This document shows positions 11,898-23,567 of a stretch of DNA of 64,000 nucleotides, piece by piece. The position numbers were made by a program, and so were the translations under genes. Every line of letters begins with the position of its first letter. Within the stretch, counting starts at the first letter, position 1. Source of the DNA: Paroedura picta. Its lineage: Eukaryota; Chordata; Lepidosauria; Squamata; Gekkonidae. The notes under the pieces were generated by a model, which worked only from the letters and a program-made list of their open reading frames with translations, did not search any database and was not told the DNA's origin. The DNA lies in assembly GCF_049243985.1 (NCBI RefSeq), contig NC_135369.1:79425765-79489764 (forward strand), read 5' to 3'.

Positions 11898-12643
11898 GGT
11901 ATAGCAAAGGGTACCTCCAGGGTCATCTAGTCCAACCACCTGCACAATGCAGGAACTCACAACTACATGCCAAACCACAGTGACCCCAATTTCATGCCCA
12001 AGTGATCCCTCAGCCCACCAAAAATCTCCAGAATCCAGCCTGGCCTGGAGGATATTCACCTACCATCCCACATTGGCAATCAGCAATCCCCTGGGTATGC
12101 AAGGAAGGGCCATAAGAGACAAACACTGGCACATCCCTTCCTGTCTACCCACTCACCATTAGCATTTATGTCAGTTGACTTATCTAGCCCCTGCTTAAAA
12201 ACTTTGAAAGAAGAACCCACCACCTCCCTAGGAAGCCTGTTCCAATGAAGAACCGCTCTATCAGGAACATCTTCCAGATATTTAGCCGAAACTTTTTTAA
12301 AATTAATTTCAACCCATTGGTTCTGGTCCGGCCCTTTGGGGCAACAGAAAACAGCTCTGCTCCATCTTCTATGTGACAGCCCTTCAAGTACTTGAAGATG
12401 GTTATTGTATCACCTCTTAGTCGGCTTCTCTCCAGGCTAGAAAGACCAAGCTTCCTCATACAACTTGGACTTCAAACCCATCACCATCTTTGTAGCCCTT
12501 CTCTGGACATGCTCTAATTCCTTTACATCTTTCTTCAGTTGTGTTGCCCAAAACTGAACACAATACTCCAAGTGAGGTCTTACCAGAGCAGAGTAAAGCA
12601 GTATACTTCTTTTAATATAGCCCCAAATCCCATTTTCCTTTTT
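11898..12643 (-). mobile_element. CR1 LINE 3' region, minus strand
   Basis: Read on the minus strand it gives CR1 RT C-terminal blocks ([21 protein letters not shown], then an HIEDGAELF block and the RTRTNGLKL block) and the CR1 3' UTR (the 'ctagtccaaccacctgcacaatgcagg' reverse form). It is more diverged from the 17391-18784 copy than that copy is from 2421-4327, so it belongs to an older subfamily. Confidence 0.88.
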
Positions 12644-12911
12644 AGAAGAAGAAGAAGAGTTGGTTCTTATATGCTGCTTTTCCCTACCCGAAGGAGGCTC
12701 AAAGCGGCTTACAGTCGCCTTCCCATTCCTCTCCCCACAACAGACACCCTGTGGGGTGGGTGAGGCTGAGAGAGCCCTGATATCACTGCCCGGTCAGAAC
12801 AGTTTCATCAGCACCGTGGCGAGCCCAAGGTCACCCAGCTGGCTGCATGTGGGGGAGCGCAGAATCGAACCTGGCTTGCCAGATTAGAAGTCCGCACTCC
12901 TAGTTAGAACT
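12644..12911 (-). mobile_element. tRNA-derived SINE, minus strand
   Basis: Reverse copy of the abundant SINE in this window. Read on the minus strand it goes from GGAGTGCGGACTTCTAATCTGG through CAGCTGGGTGACCTTGGGCTCGCC and GTAAGCCGCTTTGAGCC to the AAGAACCAACTCTTCTTC tail. The head has the layout of a tRNA promoter. It is inserted at the 5' edge of the neighbouring CR1 fragment. Confidence 0.88.
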
Positions 12912-13204
12912 GTAGTGCGCTGGTAACCAGTAAGTCCTCCAAAAGTGGAGGAACGGAAGTGGAGAAACTTCCCTGCAGCCCTTGTCCACAGTTTGTGGAA
13001 CCATACCTGTCATGGTCAAAAAGGGAGTAACCAGAATACAATTTGCATTGTCTGCCACAATCTTTGCTACTACCCTGGCTACAAGAGGATTAGGACAGAA
13101 TGCATACAAAAGGCCTTTGCTCCAAGACCAAAGGAAAGTATCCCGTAGTGAAAGACGGTCTCTTCCAACTGAGGAAGTGATATTGGCCTATCAGAGGGCT
13201 TCAG

Positions 13205-14136
13205 ATCTGAGAGCCAGCTTGGTGTAGTGGTGTCCGGGAACGACCAAGCAGAGCTGCGAGGTAGTAAAGAGCCTCCCCTTGGAAAAGCAGAGTCGCAGTG
13301 TGCCCCACATCAAAATGGTGACCGAGACAGAAACAGAGGAAAAGGAGACATATGGCCAGCTCAGACCCTGTGGAAAAAAAGAGAACAACGTCCCTGGACT
13401 GGTACCCGACCACAGAACTCCCAGGAGAAAAGAAGACAAAGGAGAGACACATAAAAAATGGGGGCCAGGGGAAAAGTGGCGAGGGAATGGGATAAGGATG
13501 GCAGGAGAAGAGAGGCGAGGGAGAAGGAGGGGAAGGAGGGATTGAGAGACAAGAACACAAGGGCAAAGAGAGACAGAAGGGAACATGTACTTACGTGAGA
13601 CAGATGAAGTAACCGAACAGAAAAAAGCAAAGAATGAAGCAACCAGCCCAGGAACGGCAGTGGAGGGAGAGGGGAAGTTGAACTCCAAGTGAGGAGAGAC
13701 AGACAGAGGGAGCGGGAAAGAGACAGAGGCAGAAGCCTTGGGAGCGCTAAATTGTATTATCGCACTGTGGAGCAGAGAATAAAGGACCAGTGGAGTACTT
13801 ATTCACCCGGGCTGATTCAGTTACCTTCACAGACACCATGGCTGAAGGGAGGGGAGTCGGGGTATGATTTAGACCCAGCTACAAGTGGTTAGGAGTGCGG
13901 ACTTCTAATCTGGAGAGCTGGATTTGATTCTGCGCTCCCCCAGATGCAACCAGCTGGGTGATCTTAGGTTCACCACAGCACTGATAAAGCTGTTCTGTTT
14001 GAGCAGTAACATCAGGGCTCTCTCAGCCTCACCTATATCACAGGGTGTCTGTTATGGGGAGAGGAAAGAGAAGGTGAATGTAAGCCGCTTTGAGATTACT
14101 TCAGGTAGAGAAAAGTGGCATATAAGAACCGTGAAT
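13205..14136 (+). mobile_element. tRNA-derived SINE split by a solo LTR
   Basis: The SINE head (GAGAGCCAGCTTGGTGTAGTGG) stops at 13230, and the body resumes at 13889 with TTAGGAGTGCGGACTTCTAA, running to GTAAGCCGCTTTGAG and TATAAGAACCG near 14136. The gap is the LTR below. The stretch before it, 12913-13204, is unclassified. Confidence 0.9.
13231..13883 (+). mobile_element. solo LTR of an endogenous retrovirus-like element
   Basis: A 653-bp block begins TGTCCGGGAA and ends GCTACA (TG...CA), is flanked by a 5-bp duplication AGTGG, and carries an AATAAA polyadenylation signal about 100 bases from its end. No internal region adjoins it, so it is a lone LTR. It sits inside a SINE, so it is younger than that SINE. 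The purine-rich stretch 13330-13560 is part of it. It is a fossil; the exact family is unassigned. Confidence 0.85.
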
Positions 14137-14396
14137 ACCATCGCTCCTATTAAAACAGACTATCAAGATCTAGGGAAGAAGCTCAAGCAAATGGGGGCAC
14201 AAGTGGTATTCTCTTCAATCTTGCCTGTCAAGGGAAGAGGAAAGCGTTGGGAGAGGAAGATAATGGAGGTGAATCAGTGGCTGCGTAGTTGGTGCCAGCA
14301 GGAGAGATTTGGTTTCTGGGACCATGGGATAGGCTTTCTTGAGGAAGGCCTACTAGCACCTAATGGACTGCACTTATCGAAGCTGGGGAAGAATGT

Positions 14397-15270
14397 GGCC
14401 CATTCTACACAAGAATCAATGTGGCCAATTGTTTACACTAAGCAATTCCGGAATTTAAAATAGTGGAATTCGGCGTTATGCATACCTGCCTTTGTAGTTG
14501 AATTCAGTAGTGTTGCAATAGTTTCCCACAGGTTTCTGGTCTCGCCAAAAATCGCTAGAAAGGAAGCGATTTTTTCTGTGCTTTGTCCCGCCCCTGGCCG
14601 TCACTCAAACGAACAGCCAATGGGCGGCTGTTATCAAGCTCCTGAAAAGCCCCTTTCCCTTTAAGACAGGTTAAAAAAAAAAAAAACATTGCAACGAATC
14701 TGCGTTGATTCGTTGCAACGGTGAGACCCAACTAGCTGGCAGGTGGTGTATGAGCTGGCAATTCATCGTTGCTAGCTCCCCCGAGTGAACCCCCCCCCCC
14801 CCGTGCACGGGCGCGATTTTAGGCCGAAAATAAAGGGAACTTGCAAATGGGGCTGTGTTGTGCTTGGTGACTTAAAGCAGCTCTGTGCAGGAACTGCAGC
14901 CGGAGAAGCTTTGCTGGGTGAATGAAGGCTCGCTGGTTTGTTGCTCTCCACTCGCTCCAAGAAAAAAAATGGCGATCGCTTCTCCGGAAATTCAGACGAG
15001 AGAGCCATGGGGAGGGACTTCGCTGAAACCGCAACAATGGGAACGCACAGGTCTTTTTCGGAACTGTTGCAGATTGCTTCCAAGAATGTAGCGCTTTTCG
15101 GAGGGTGAATCCACTTTTTGGGATTTCCCTTTAAGCTCTACAAGGAAGCACTTTTTGCTGATGGTTTTCAGGAGTGTAGCAGATTGTGTGTGACGTCGTG
15201 CATAACTGCAAATTAGTAGCGATTACAATTTGCCACACTCCTGCTACATTAAACCTGTGCGGAATGGACC
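14397..15270. mobile_element. DNA transposon, 3-bp TSD (PIF/Harbinger-like?)
   Basis: Begins GGCCCATTCTACACA; the reverse complement of its end is GGTCCATTCCGCACA. The flanks carry TGT on both sides (14394-14396 and 15271-15273), and removing the insert plus one TGT joins CR1 codons GKNV and FGRNLG-like smoothly. A 3-bp duplication fits PIF/Harbinger, but no transposase is encoded. The interior includes an A run, a perfect 12-bp hairpin (14689-14718) and a C run at 14788. Confidence 0.75.
14689..14718. repeat. perfect 12-bp stem, 6-base loop hairpin
   Basis: TTGCAACGAATC, loop TGCGTT, then GATTCGTTGCAA. It lies inside the DNA transposon at 14397-15270, just after a run of A. Confidence 0.9.
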
Positions 15271-17390
15271 TGTGTTTGGCAGGAACCTGGGGAGATTCAT
15301 CAGGAGAGCTTTAAACTGAAGCCACAAGGGGAAGGAGATGTTCAACATAGGGAGTGTAAGGAAGGAGACCGATCGGGGGCAGCCCAACCAGGAAGGCCAG
15401 CTCGTAGGGAACCAAAAGTAAAAGGATTCAGATGCCTTTATATTAACACCCGAAGCATGGGCAATAAGAAGGAAGAGCTGGAACTTCTCATGCTGATGGA
15501 AAGGTATGATCTAGTAAGCATCACAGAAACTTGGTGGAATGATTCTCATGACTGTAATCTAATAGTGGATGGATATGAACTGTCAGAAAAACAGAATAGA
15601 TCAAAAAGGTGGAGGAGTGGCACTGTATGTGAGGAAAGGGCTTACCTGTCAGGAAATTCTAGTAAAGGAGAGTATACCTACAGTGGAAAGCATCTGGGTG
15701 AAAATAAGTGAGGGGAAACAAACAGTGTGGTGGTTGGTGTCTGCTACCGACCGCCTGACCAACGAGAGGATGTGGATGTTGCACTTTGTCAGCAGCTTGA
15801 AAAAATATCCAAGCGGCAGGACCGTGTCATCATGGGTGACTTCAATTTCCCAAATGTGTGCTGGGAAACAAACTCTGCGAAGCATCCTCAGTCATGCAAC
15901 TTTCTGACCTGCCTGGCTGACAATTTCATTTATCAAATGGTAGATGAACCCACAAGAGATTTAGCCATACTGGACAATACTGACCAACAGGCAAGAGTTG
16001 GTGGATGAGGTGAAAGAGGTGGGGACCCTAGGGGGAAGTGACCATGTCCTCATAGAATTCCTTTTGAAATGGGGGAGGCGAGGAAGCTTGTAGCCAGACG
16101 CGGATGATGGATTTTTGTAGGGCAAACTTTAATAAACTCAGAGACATGATGAGTGTCATACCATGGATGAGAATGCTGGAAGGGAAGGGAGCGTGTGAAG
16201 GGTGGCCGCTACTCAAACAAGAGCTATTGCATGTTCAATCAATGACTATCCCAGAAAGACAAAAACACTGCAGGAGTTCTAAGAAGCCTATTTGGATGAA
16301 CAGAGAACTTCAAGAGGAACTAAGAAAGAAAAGGGAAATGTTCAGGAAATGGAGGGAAGGACAGAGCTCTAAAAAAAGAGTACCTGCAGGTTACTAGGCA
16401 CTGTAGATCAATCATCAGAAAGGCCACAGCTGAGAGTGAGCTAAGATTGGCCAGGGAAGCTGATTGTAACAAGAAAAGATTTTTCAGTTATGTGAGTAGC
16501 AAATGTAAAGTAAAGGAGGCAATAGGCCCACTATTGGGTGCAGATGGACAAACTCTAACAGAAGATGCAGAGAAAGCAGAAAGGCTCAGCGCCTATTTTA
16601 CATCTGTTTTTCCCCACGGGTCAAAGGGTTTAGGCACATCTAGAGATGGCAGTAGCCAAGGGATAGTGTCTGGATGGCAGGCTGACATAGACAGAGAGGT
16701 TGTCAAGAGACATTTAGCTGCACTGGATGAGTTCAAATCCCCTGGGCCAGTTGAAGTACACCCAAGAGTGCTCAAAGAACTTTCCAGAGAACTTGCACAA
16801 CCCTTGTCCAACATCTTCGGGACCTCTTTAAGGAATGGAGATGTCCCAGAGGACTGGAAGAAAGAAAACATTATTCCAATCTTCATATTGCCTATGTGCC
16901 TACAGAAGAAAAGAAAAAAAAAGAGAAAAAAATTCAAATACTGCTTCTCCTTTCCCTTCCCCGATCTTCTTAAGGGGGTCTCATATCGAGGCTTGCTGCA
17001 TTTTGTTGTTCCCGTAGACTTGTGTTCTGTCCAGTTGGCCTTTGGCGTAGAAAGTTCAGCTGTACTCTTTCCCGCAGAGTATGCATCGATGAATCTTGAG
17101 GCAGTTACACCTCCTGGACTCCAATATCAATACAATTTCCCTCCCGAAAAGCTCCTTTAAATCGATTACTTTCACAGCAAATCCATATATCTTTTGATTG
17201 GTTCTTGTGTACTGTTGCTTTGAGATGGCTGTATGTCTTTTTAAGAAGGGTGACCTTATCTTGGCTGCAAGGCTCCGATATTCCCTTTTCCATCTCCATA
17301 ATTTCAAATTTCTCTTCTGCTGATGGTTTTCCACCTTGTTTAGAGCTATCATCAGCCACTGTTATTGATCCATCATTCCTGTTAGACACT

Positions 17391-18784
17391 TAGAATCATA
17401 GAATCATAGAGTTGGAAGGGGCCATACAGGCCATCTAATCCAACCCCCTGCTCAACGCAGGATCAGCCCTAAGCATCCTAAAGCATCCAAGAAAAGTGTG
17501 CATCCAGCCTTTGCTTGAAGACTGCCAGTGAGGGGGAGCTCACCACCTCCTTAGGCAGCCTATTCCACTGCTGAACTACTCTGACTGTGAAATTTTTTTT
17601 CCTGATATCTAGCCTATATCATTGTACTTGAAGTTTAAACCCATTACTGCGTGTCCTCTCCTCTGCAGCCAACAGAAACAGCATCCTGCCCTCCTCCAAG
17701 TGACAACCTTTCAAATACTTAAAGAGGGCTATCATGTCCCCTCTCAACCTCCTTTTCTCCAGGCTGAACATTCCCAAGTCCCTCAACCTATCTTCATAGG
17801 GCTTGGTCCCTTGGCCCCAGATCATCTTCGTCGCTCTCCTCTGTACCCTTTCAATTTTATCTACGTCCTTCTTGAAGTGAGGCCTCCAGAACTGCACACA
17901 GTACTCCAAGTGTGGTCTGACCAGTGCCGTATACAATGGGACTATGACATCTTGTGATTTTGATGTGATGCCTCTGTTGATACAGCCCAAAATGGCATTT
18001 GCCTTTTTTACCGCTGCATCACACTGCCTGCTCATGTTTAGTTTACAATTCACAAGTACCCCAAGGTCTCGTTCACACACAGTGTTACCTAGAAGCATAT
18101 CCCCCATCCAGTAGGCATGCTTTTCATTTTTCTGACCCAGATGCAGAACTTTACATTTATCTTTATTAAATTGCATCTTGTTCTCATTTGCCCATTTTTC
18201 CATTGTGTTCAGATCTCGTTGAACTCTGTTTCTATCTTCCGGAGTATTTGCCAGTCCTCCCAATCTGGTGTCATCTGCAAACTTGATGAGTAGTCCCTCC
18301 ACCCCCTTATCTAGATCATTAATAAATATGTTTAAAAGTACCGGGCCAAGCACCGAGCCCTGAGGTACCCCGCTACTTACCTCTCTCCAGTCTGATGAAA
18401 CACCATTGACAACAACTCTTTGAATGCGGTTCTCTAACCAATTCCCTATCCACTTAACTATCTGAAAATCCAGATTGCAGTCCTTCAACATCCATCAGAA
18501 CATCATGGGGAACCTTGTCAAAAGCTTTACTAAAATACAAGTAAACGACATCAACCGAATTTCCCCGATCCAGCAAACTTGTTACTTGGTCAAAAAAGGA
18601 AACCAGGTTGGTCTGGCAGGACCTGTTGGAGACAAATCCATGCTGACTTCCTTGGATCACCAAATTGTCCTCCAGATGTTTGCAGATTGCTCCCTTTAAT
18701 ATCTGCTCCATTATCTTCCCCACAACAGAGGTCAGACTCACTGGTCTGTAGTTTCCCGGGTCATCCTTCTTCCTTGCCATCTTG
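17391..18784 (-). mobile_element. CR1 LINE, 5'-truncated, well preserved
   Basis: Minus-strand copy of about 1.39 kb. An open frame of 290 codons (18491-17619) holds RT blocks GNWLENRIQRVVVNG, GVPQGSVLGPVLLNIFINDL, the catalytic FADD box (IKFADDTRLGG), a WANENKMQFNKDKCK block and GCINRGITSKSQD to the end. The upstream part (18780-18454) gives DDPGNYRPVSLTSVVGKI and AFDKVPHDVLMD in a shifted frame, so one frameshift lies near 18480. Ends in the CR1 3' UTR and ATTCTATG repeat at 17391. It is inserted into the L1-like frame on the same strand. Confidence 0.95.
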
Positions 18785-19357
18785 GATATCCTTGAAAATA
18801 TTTTTAAGCAATCCTTCTGTAAATGCTTTCAAATCTTGGGTTTGTTTCTCTGTTAGATGAGCCATTCTTTTTAACATAGATATGTGTTAGGCTTTAGTCA
18901 GCAACCAATCTCAGACAATTTTGCAAATAGCCAGTAGAGGTCCTACACAGTCCTAAGTGAGAGCAAAAGTCTGTTTTGACCTCCGACGTTCCTGGCACTG
19001 GCATGTAACGTATTGAAGTCAGTAAAGCAGATATTCTCGTACAGGAGCAGAATTCTCACGAGATCCTCCCACCCACGGCTCTTATCTCCGAAAACCAAAA
19101 CAATTGCAGTAAGAGCTTTTGCTAATTAATTTGAGTTGATTTAAGTCCTTCTTCTGCTTAGGAAAGAGAATTAGCCTGCCTCATAACGATGTGGCTTCAG
19201 ACAGAGCAAAAGGGGGGGAAAAGAGAAACGAAAAAACAGAGAGATACTTGCGGTCTCCGTGCTTTAATTGATATCTTGAAATATAGCAGATGTCCTCCCC
19301 TCAGTTCACAGCGTTCATTTGCAGTAAATCATAGTGGAGGGTTAAAGTAGATTCTGA

Positions 19358-19468
<111 letters not shown>

Positions 19469-19548
19469 GTCCAGGATAGAATATGGCGGTCGTCCTCTTG
19501 ACCCGAAACGCTGACAGCCTGTAATCTGGGGTGATATACTCCCTAAAG

Positions 19549-20009
19549 CAGTGGTCCACAACCTTTTTATCGCCAGGGACCACTCATCGCCGGGAACCAC
19601 TCACCGGGGACCACTCAACGCCTTTTACTGAGGCCCGGTGGGGGGGTGTAGTTTACTCCTCTACTCTCAACCACTGCCCTAATGCTCTCTGATTGCTATG
19701 GTAATGTTTAAACATCCCTTCAAAATAAGATACAGACACGCCACAACAATGAACATAAGAAACATTTCATTTTCATGGAAATTTTAACTCATGACAATGA
19801 CAAATCAATGGGAACCCTGAGCTTGTTTCTCTGCAACGAGATAGTCCCATCTGGGAGTGATGGGAGACAAGGACACCCAAAGTGTGTTGTAAAGGGCCGG
19901 GGGGGGGGATGAAATAAAGGGCCGGGGGGGAGAAGGTATCCTTCGGGGCCCACCTCCAATTAGTCGAAGGACCGCATGTGGTCCATGGCCCACAGGTTGG
20001 GGATTGCTA
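19549..20009 (+). mobile_element. non-autonomous hAT element
   Basis: Starts CAGTGGTCCACAACC and ends GGTTGGGGATTGCTA, flanked by a perfect 8-bp duplication CCCTAAAG (19541-19548 and 20010-20017). Its body (ACTGAGGCCCGG, CGCTATGGTAATGTTTAAAC-like, GGGAACCCTGAGCTTGTTTC) is shared with copies at 50339 and 55290. No transposase frame. Confidence 0.95.
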
Positions 20010-20186
20010 CCCTAAAGGATTGGAGACGGCCCCAAGAGTTCCCTAGGACTTCCTGGGTAGAAAGGTGAGGTGGGGTTTGCATACCCCTCCTCTTTTCTGC
20101 CAGTTGCTTCCACAATTGGCCCCTGTCAGGCTTCAGTGATTGCACTGCAATCCTCTCAGGATGACATCTTGGCCACACCCCCATGA

Positions 20187-20534
20187 TAGCCCTCTTTAAG
20201 TATTTGAAAGGTTGTCACTTGGAGGAGGGCAGGATGCTGTTTCCGTTGGCTGCAGAGGAAAGGACGCACAGTAATGGGTTTAAACTACAAGTACAATGAT
20301 ATAGGCTAGATATCAGGGAAAAAATTTTCACAGTCAGAATAGTTCAGCAGTGGAATAGGCTGCCTAAGGAGGTGGTGAACTCTCCCTCACTGCAGTCTTC
20401 AAGCAAAGGTTGGATACACACTGTTATTGGATGCTTTAGGATGCTTTGGGCTGATCCTGCGTTGAGCAGGGGGTTGGAATAGATGGCCTGTATGGCCCCT
20501 TCCAACTCTATGATTCTATGATTCTATGATTCTA
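20187..20534 (+). mobile_element. CR1 LINE 3' end
   Basis: Runs from the ATGATAGCCCTCTTTAAG codons of the RT C-terminus through the CR1 3' UTR to (ATTCTATG)n. It may be the far end of the CR1 broken at 16890, but the middle RT region is absent, so continuity is not shown. Confidence 0.9.
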
Positions 20535-20639
20535 ACCAACTCTTGAAGGATTAGAACTCATGGCATGATGTTTCATTGTCTTAGATTTACGGTTCTTAGG
20601 TGGAGGGTCATGAAGTACGCTTACCCAACCTAGCCGGGA

Positions 20640-23105
20640 TACAATTTACAATCACACCCATGGCTAGGCCCCCTTCAAGGATCGATGCCTTGCCATGGCA
20701 AGGGGGCTTGCATAGCTCAGTGAAGGTATGAGCTATGCCGTGTAGGGCCACCCAAGACGGACAGATCATAGCAGAGATTTCTGACAAAAGGTGATCCACT
20801 GGAGAAGGAAATGGCAAACCACTCCAGTATCTTTGCCATGAAAACCCAATGGACAAGTACAAAAGGCAAAACGATATGACGCCGGAAGATGAGCCCCTCA
20901 GGTCGGAAGATGTCCAATATGCTACTGGGGATGAGCAGATGGCTATTACGAGTAGCGCCAGAATGAATGAAGCTACTGGGCCAAGGCCGAAAGAACGCAC
21001 AGTTGTGGAAGTAACTGGTGGCATAAAGACAGTCAGATGCTGTAAAGATTTTTATTCCATAGGAACCTGGAACGTTAGATCCATGAATCAAGGCAAGCTG
21101 GATGTGGTTAAACAAGAGATGACAAGATTGAACATCGACATTTTAGGAATCAGTGAACTAAAATGGACAGGAATGGGTGAATTTAATTCAGATGACCATC
21201 AGGTATACTACTGTGGACCAGAATCTCGCAGAAGAAATGGAGTAGCCTTCATAATCAATAAGAGAGTAGGAAAAGCAGTCTTTGGATACAACCCCCAAAA
21301 TGACAGAATGACCTCAGTTCGAATCCAAGGCAAACCATTCAACATCACGGTAATCCAGGTCTATGCCCCAACCACTGCTGCTGAAGAGGATGAAGTTGAT
21401 CAGTTCTATGAAGCCCTACAATACCTTCTAGAAGCAACGCCAAAAAATGATGTGCTTATCATCATGGGGGATTGGAATGCTAAAGTAGGAAACCAAAAGA
21501 TAACCAGGATAACAGGTAAGTTTGGCCTTGGAGTAAAAAATGAAGCAGGTCACAGGCTGGTAGAATTTTGTCAAGATAATACAATGGTCATAGCAAACAC
21601 TCTTTTTCAACAACCCAAGAGATGACTCTACACATGGACATCACCAGACGGTCAACACAGAAATCAGATTGACTATGTGCTCTGCAGCCAAAGATGGAGA
21701 AGTTCTATACAGTCAGTAAAAACAAGACCAGGAGCTGAATGGCAGTCTGAGGAAGTGTTACAAATAGCTGAGGAGAGAAGGGAAGTGAAAGGCAATGGAG
21801 AAAGAGAAAGATACACCCAATTAAATGCAGAATTTCAGAGAAAAGCTAGATGAGGTAAGAATGCCTTCTTAATTGAACAGTGCAAACAAATAGAAGAAAA
21901 CAATAGAATGGGGAGGACCAGAGATCTTTTCAAGAAAATTGGAGATATGAAGAGAACGTTTCAGGCAAAGATGGGTAAGATAAGGGACCAAAATGGTAGG
22001 GACTGCACAGTAGCAGAAGAGATTAAAAAAAGGTGGCAAAATTATATCAAAGAACTATACAAGAGCAAGCTTAACATCCCGGATAACCACAATGGGGTAA
22101 GTTACTGACCTGGAGCCAGACATCCTGGAATGTGAAGTCAAATGGGCATTAGGATGCCTAAGCAACAATAAAGCTAGTGGTGGTAACAGCATTCCAGTTG
22201 AAGTATTCAAAATCTTAAAAGACAATGCAGTAAAAGTGCTACACTCAATGAGCACATCATGAGAAAGGTGGGATTAGAGGAGTCACAAATTGGGATCAAG
22301 ATTGCAGGGAGAAATATCAACAACCTCAGATATACAGATGATACCACTCTAATGGCAGAAAGTGAAGAGGAACTAAAGAGCCTGTTGATGTGGGTGAAGG
22401 AGGAGAGTGCAAAAGTTGGCTTGAAACTCAACATCAAGAAAACGAAGATCATGGCATCCGGCCCTCTCAATTCCTGGCAAATAGATGGGTAAGAAATGGA
22501 GTTAGTGACAGATTTTATTTTCTTGGGCTCCAAGATCACTACAGATGGGGACTGCAGCAAAGAAATTAAAAGACACTTGTTCCTGGGGAGGAAAGCTACG
22601 GCAAATCTAGACAGCATCCTAAAAAGCAGAGACATCACCCTGCCAACAAAAGTGTGTTTAGTCAAGGCTATGGTATTCCCAGCTGCAATGTATGGCTGCG
22701 AACGTTGGACCATAAGGAAGGCTGAGCGTCAAAGAATTGAGGCTTTTGTACTCTGGTGCTGGAGAAGACTCTTGCGAGCCCCTTGGACTGCAAGGCGAAC
22801 AAACCGCAGTTCTAGAGGAGATCAGCCCTGACTGCTTCTTAGAAGGCCAGATCCTGAAGATGAAACTCAAATACTTTGGCCACCTCATGAGAAGGAAGGA
22901 CTCCTTGGAGAAGAGCCTAATGCTGCGAGAGATCAAGGGCAAAAGAAGAAGGGGACCACAGAGAATGAGATGGTTGGATGGAGTCACTGAAGCAGTAGGT
23001 GCAAACTTAAATGGACTCCGGGGAATGGTAGAGGACAGGAAGGCCTGGAGGATCATTGTCCATGGGGTCCTGATGGATCGGTCACAACTTCGCACCTAGC
23101 AACAA
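20640..23105 (+). mobile_element. RTE/BovB LINE with RT core missing
   Basis: The 258-codon frame 20849-21625 holds the BovB endonuclease: IGTWNVRSMNQGKLDVVKQE, DILGISELKWTGMG, RRNGVAFIINKRV, NITVIQVYAP and IIMGDWNAKVGNQ, then LYTWTSPDGQHRNQIDYVLC past a stop. The RT part jumps near 22250 from the STHE region straight to GLEESQIGIKIAG and the catalytic-box remnant YTDDTTLMAE (YADD in active copies). It then covers LNIKKTKIMASG, MYGCERWTIRKAERQRIEAF, LKYFGHLMRRKDSLEKSLM and the 3' end 'ggtcctgatggatcggtcacaac...aacaac'. An internal deletion and stops make it inactive. Bases 23106-23565 hold nothing I recognise. Confidence 0.93.
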
Positions 23106-23567
23106 CAAAAAGCAGATATAAGATTTAATCAGATGTTAAAAACAAAACTAGGTTCTCAGATAACAGTATGTTAATCTATTATTTTGCAGGATTAAAACTT
23201 TATAGATTGGTCACCAGTGTTGGTGTATTTAATTTCCATATGTACAAAGTGTGAACAAAGATGATTTCTTGATTCAATGTTTAGTTGTTCCTTAAAATGC
23301 AAAATTATTTCCTCTTTTAAGTTAAGCACTTTTTAAGAATGACATTTTAGAAGTGGCTTATCTTGGTTTGAGAAATGTTTTGTATTTCTGGCTTAATTAT
23401 TTGTTAAACCTTTCCCTAAGATGGCATTAGATTTCTCAGACCTAAAAGAACTGATTTGGTAGTACTTATTTCCCTTAAAAGAACATCCTACATGAATTTT
23501 CAATCAAGTGTCTGTAGGGATCCATCATGTACCCTCAGGACATTGTAGTGGCAAGAATGGTGCAAAT

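Larger units (their letters stand above)
14137..16890 (+). mobile_element. CR1 LINE, 5' part: ORF1 esterase, endonuclease, RT start
   Basis: The first block, 14160-14396, encodes the end of the CR1 ORF1 esterase: GAQVVFSSILPVKG, a WLRSWC block, FGFWDHGIGF, then GLLAPNGLHLSKLGKNV with the Gly-Leu-His tail seen in SGNH hydrolases. After an 874-bp insertion it continues RNLGRFIRRALN. From 15435 ORF2 follows: LYINTRSMGNKKEELELLM, ITETWWNDSHD, then GVCYRPPDQ, IMGDFNFPNVCW (endonuclease) and the RT lead-in ending at WKKENIIPIF. Reading frame breaks at several points. It stops at 16890 where L1-like sequence begins. The rest of RT is missing; a CR1 3' end on the same strand resumes at 20187. Confidence 0.88.

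Noticed and set aside
13191-13688. 165-codon minus-strand frame
   Set aside because: It is antisense to a purine-rich part of the solo LTR, shows Ser/Pro/Leu low complexity, and has no recognisable motif.
16866-18800. A single CR1 with an inverted 3' half (twin priming) made of the plus copy ending at 16890 and the minus copy starting at 18784
   Set aside because: The minus copy interrupts an open L1-like frame on its own strand that continues on both sides, so it is a separate insertion.
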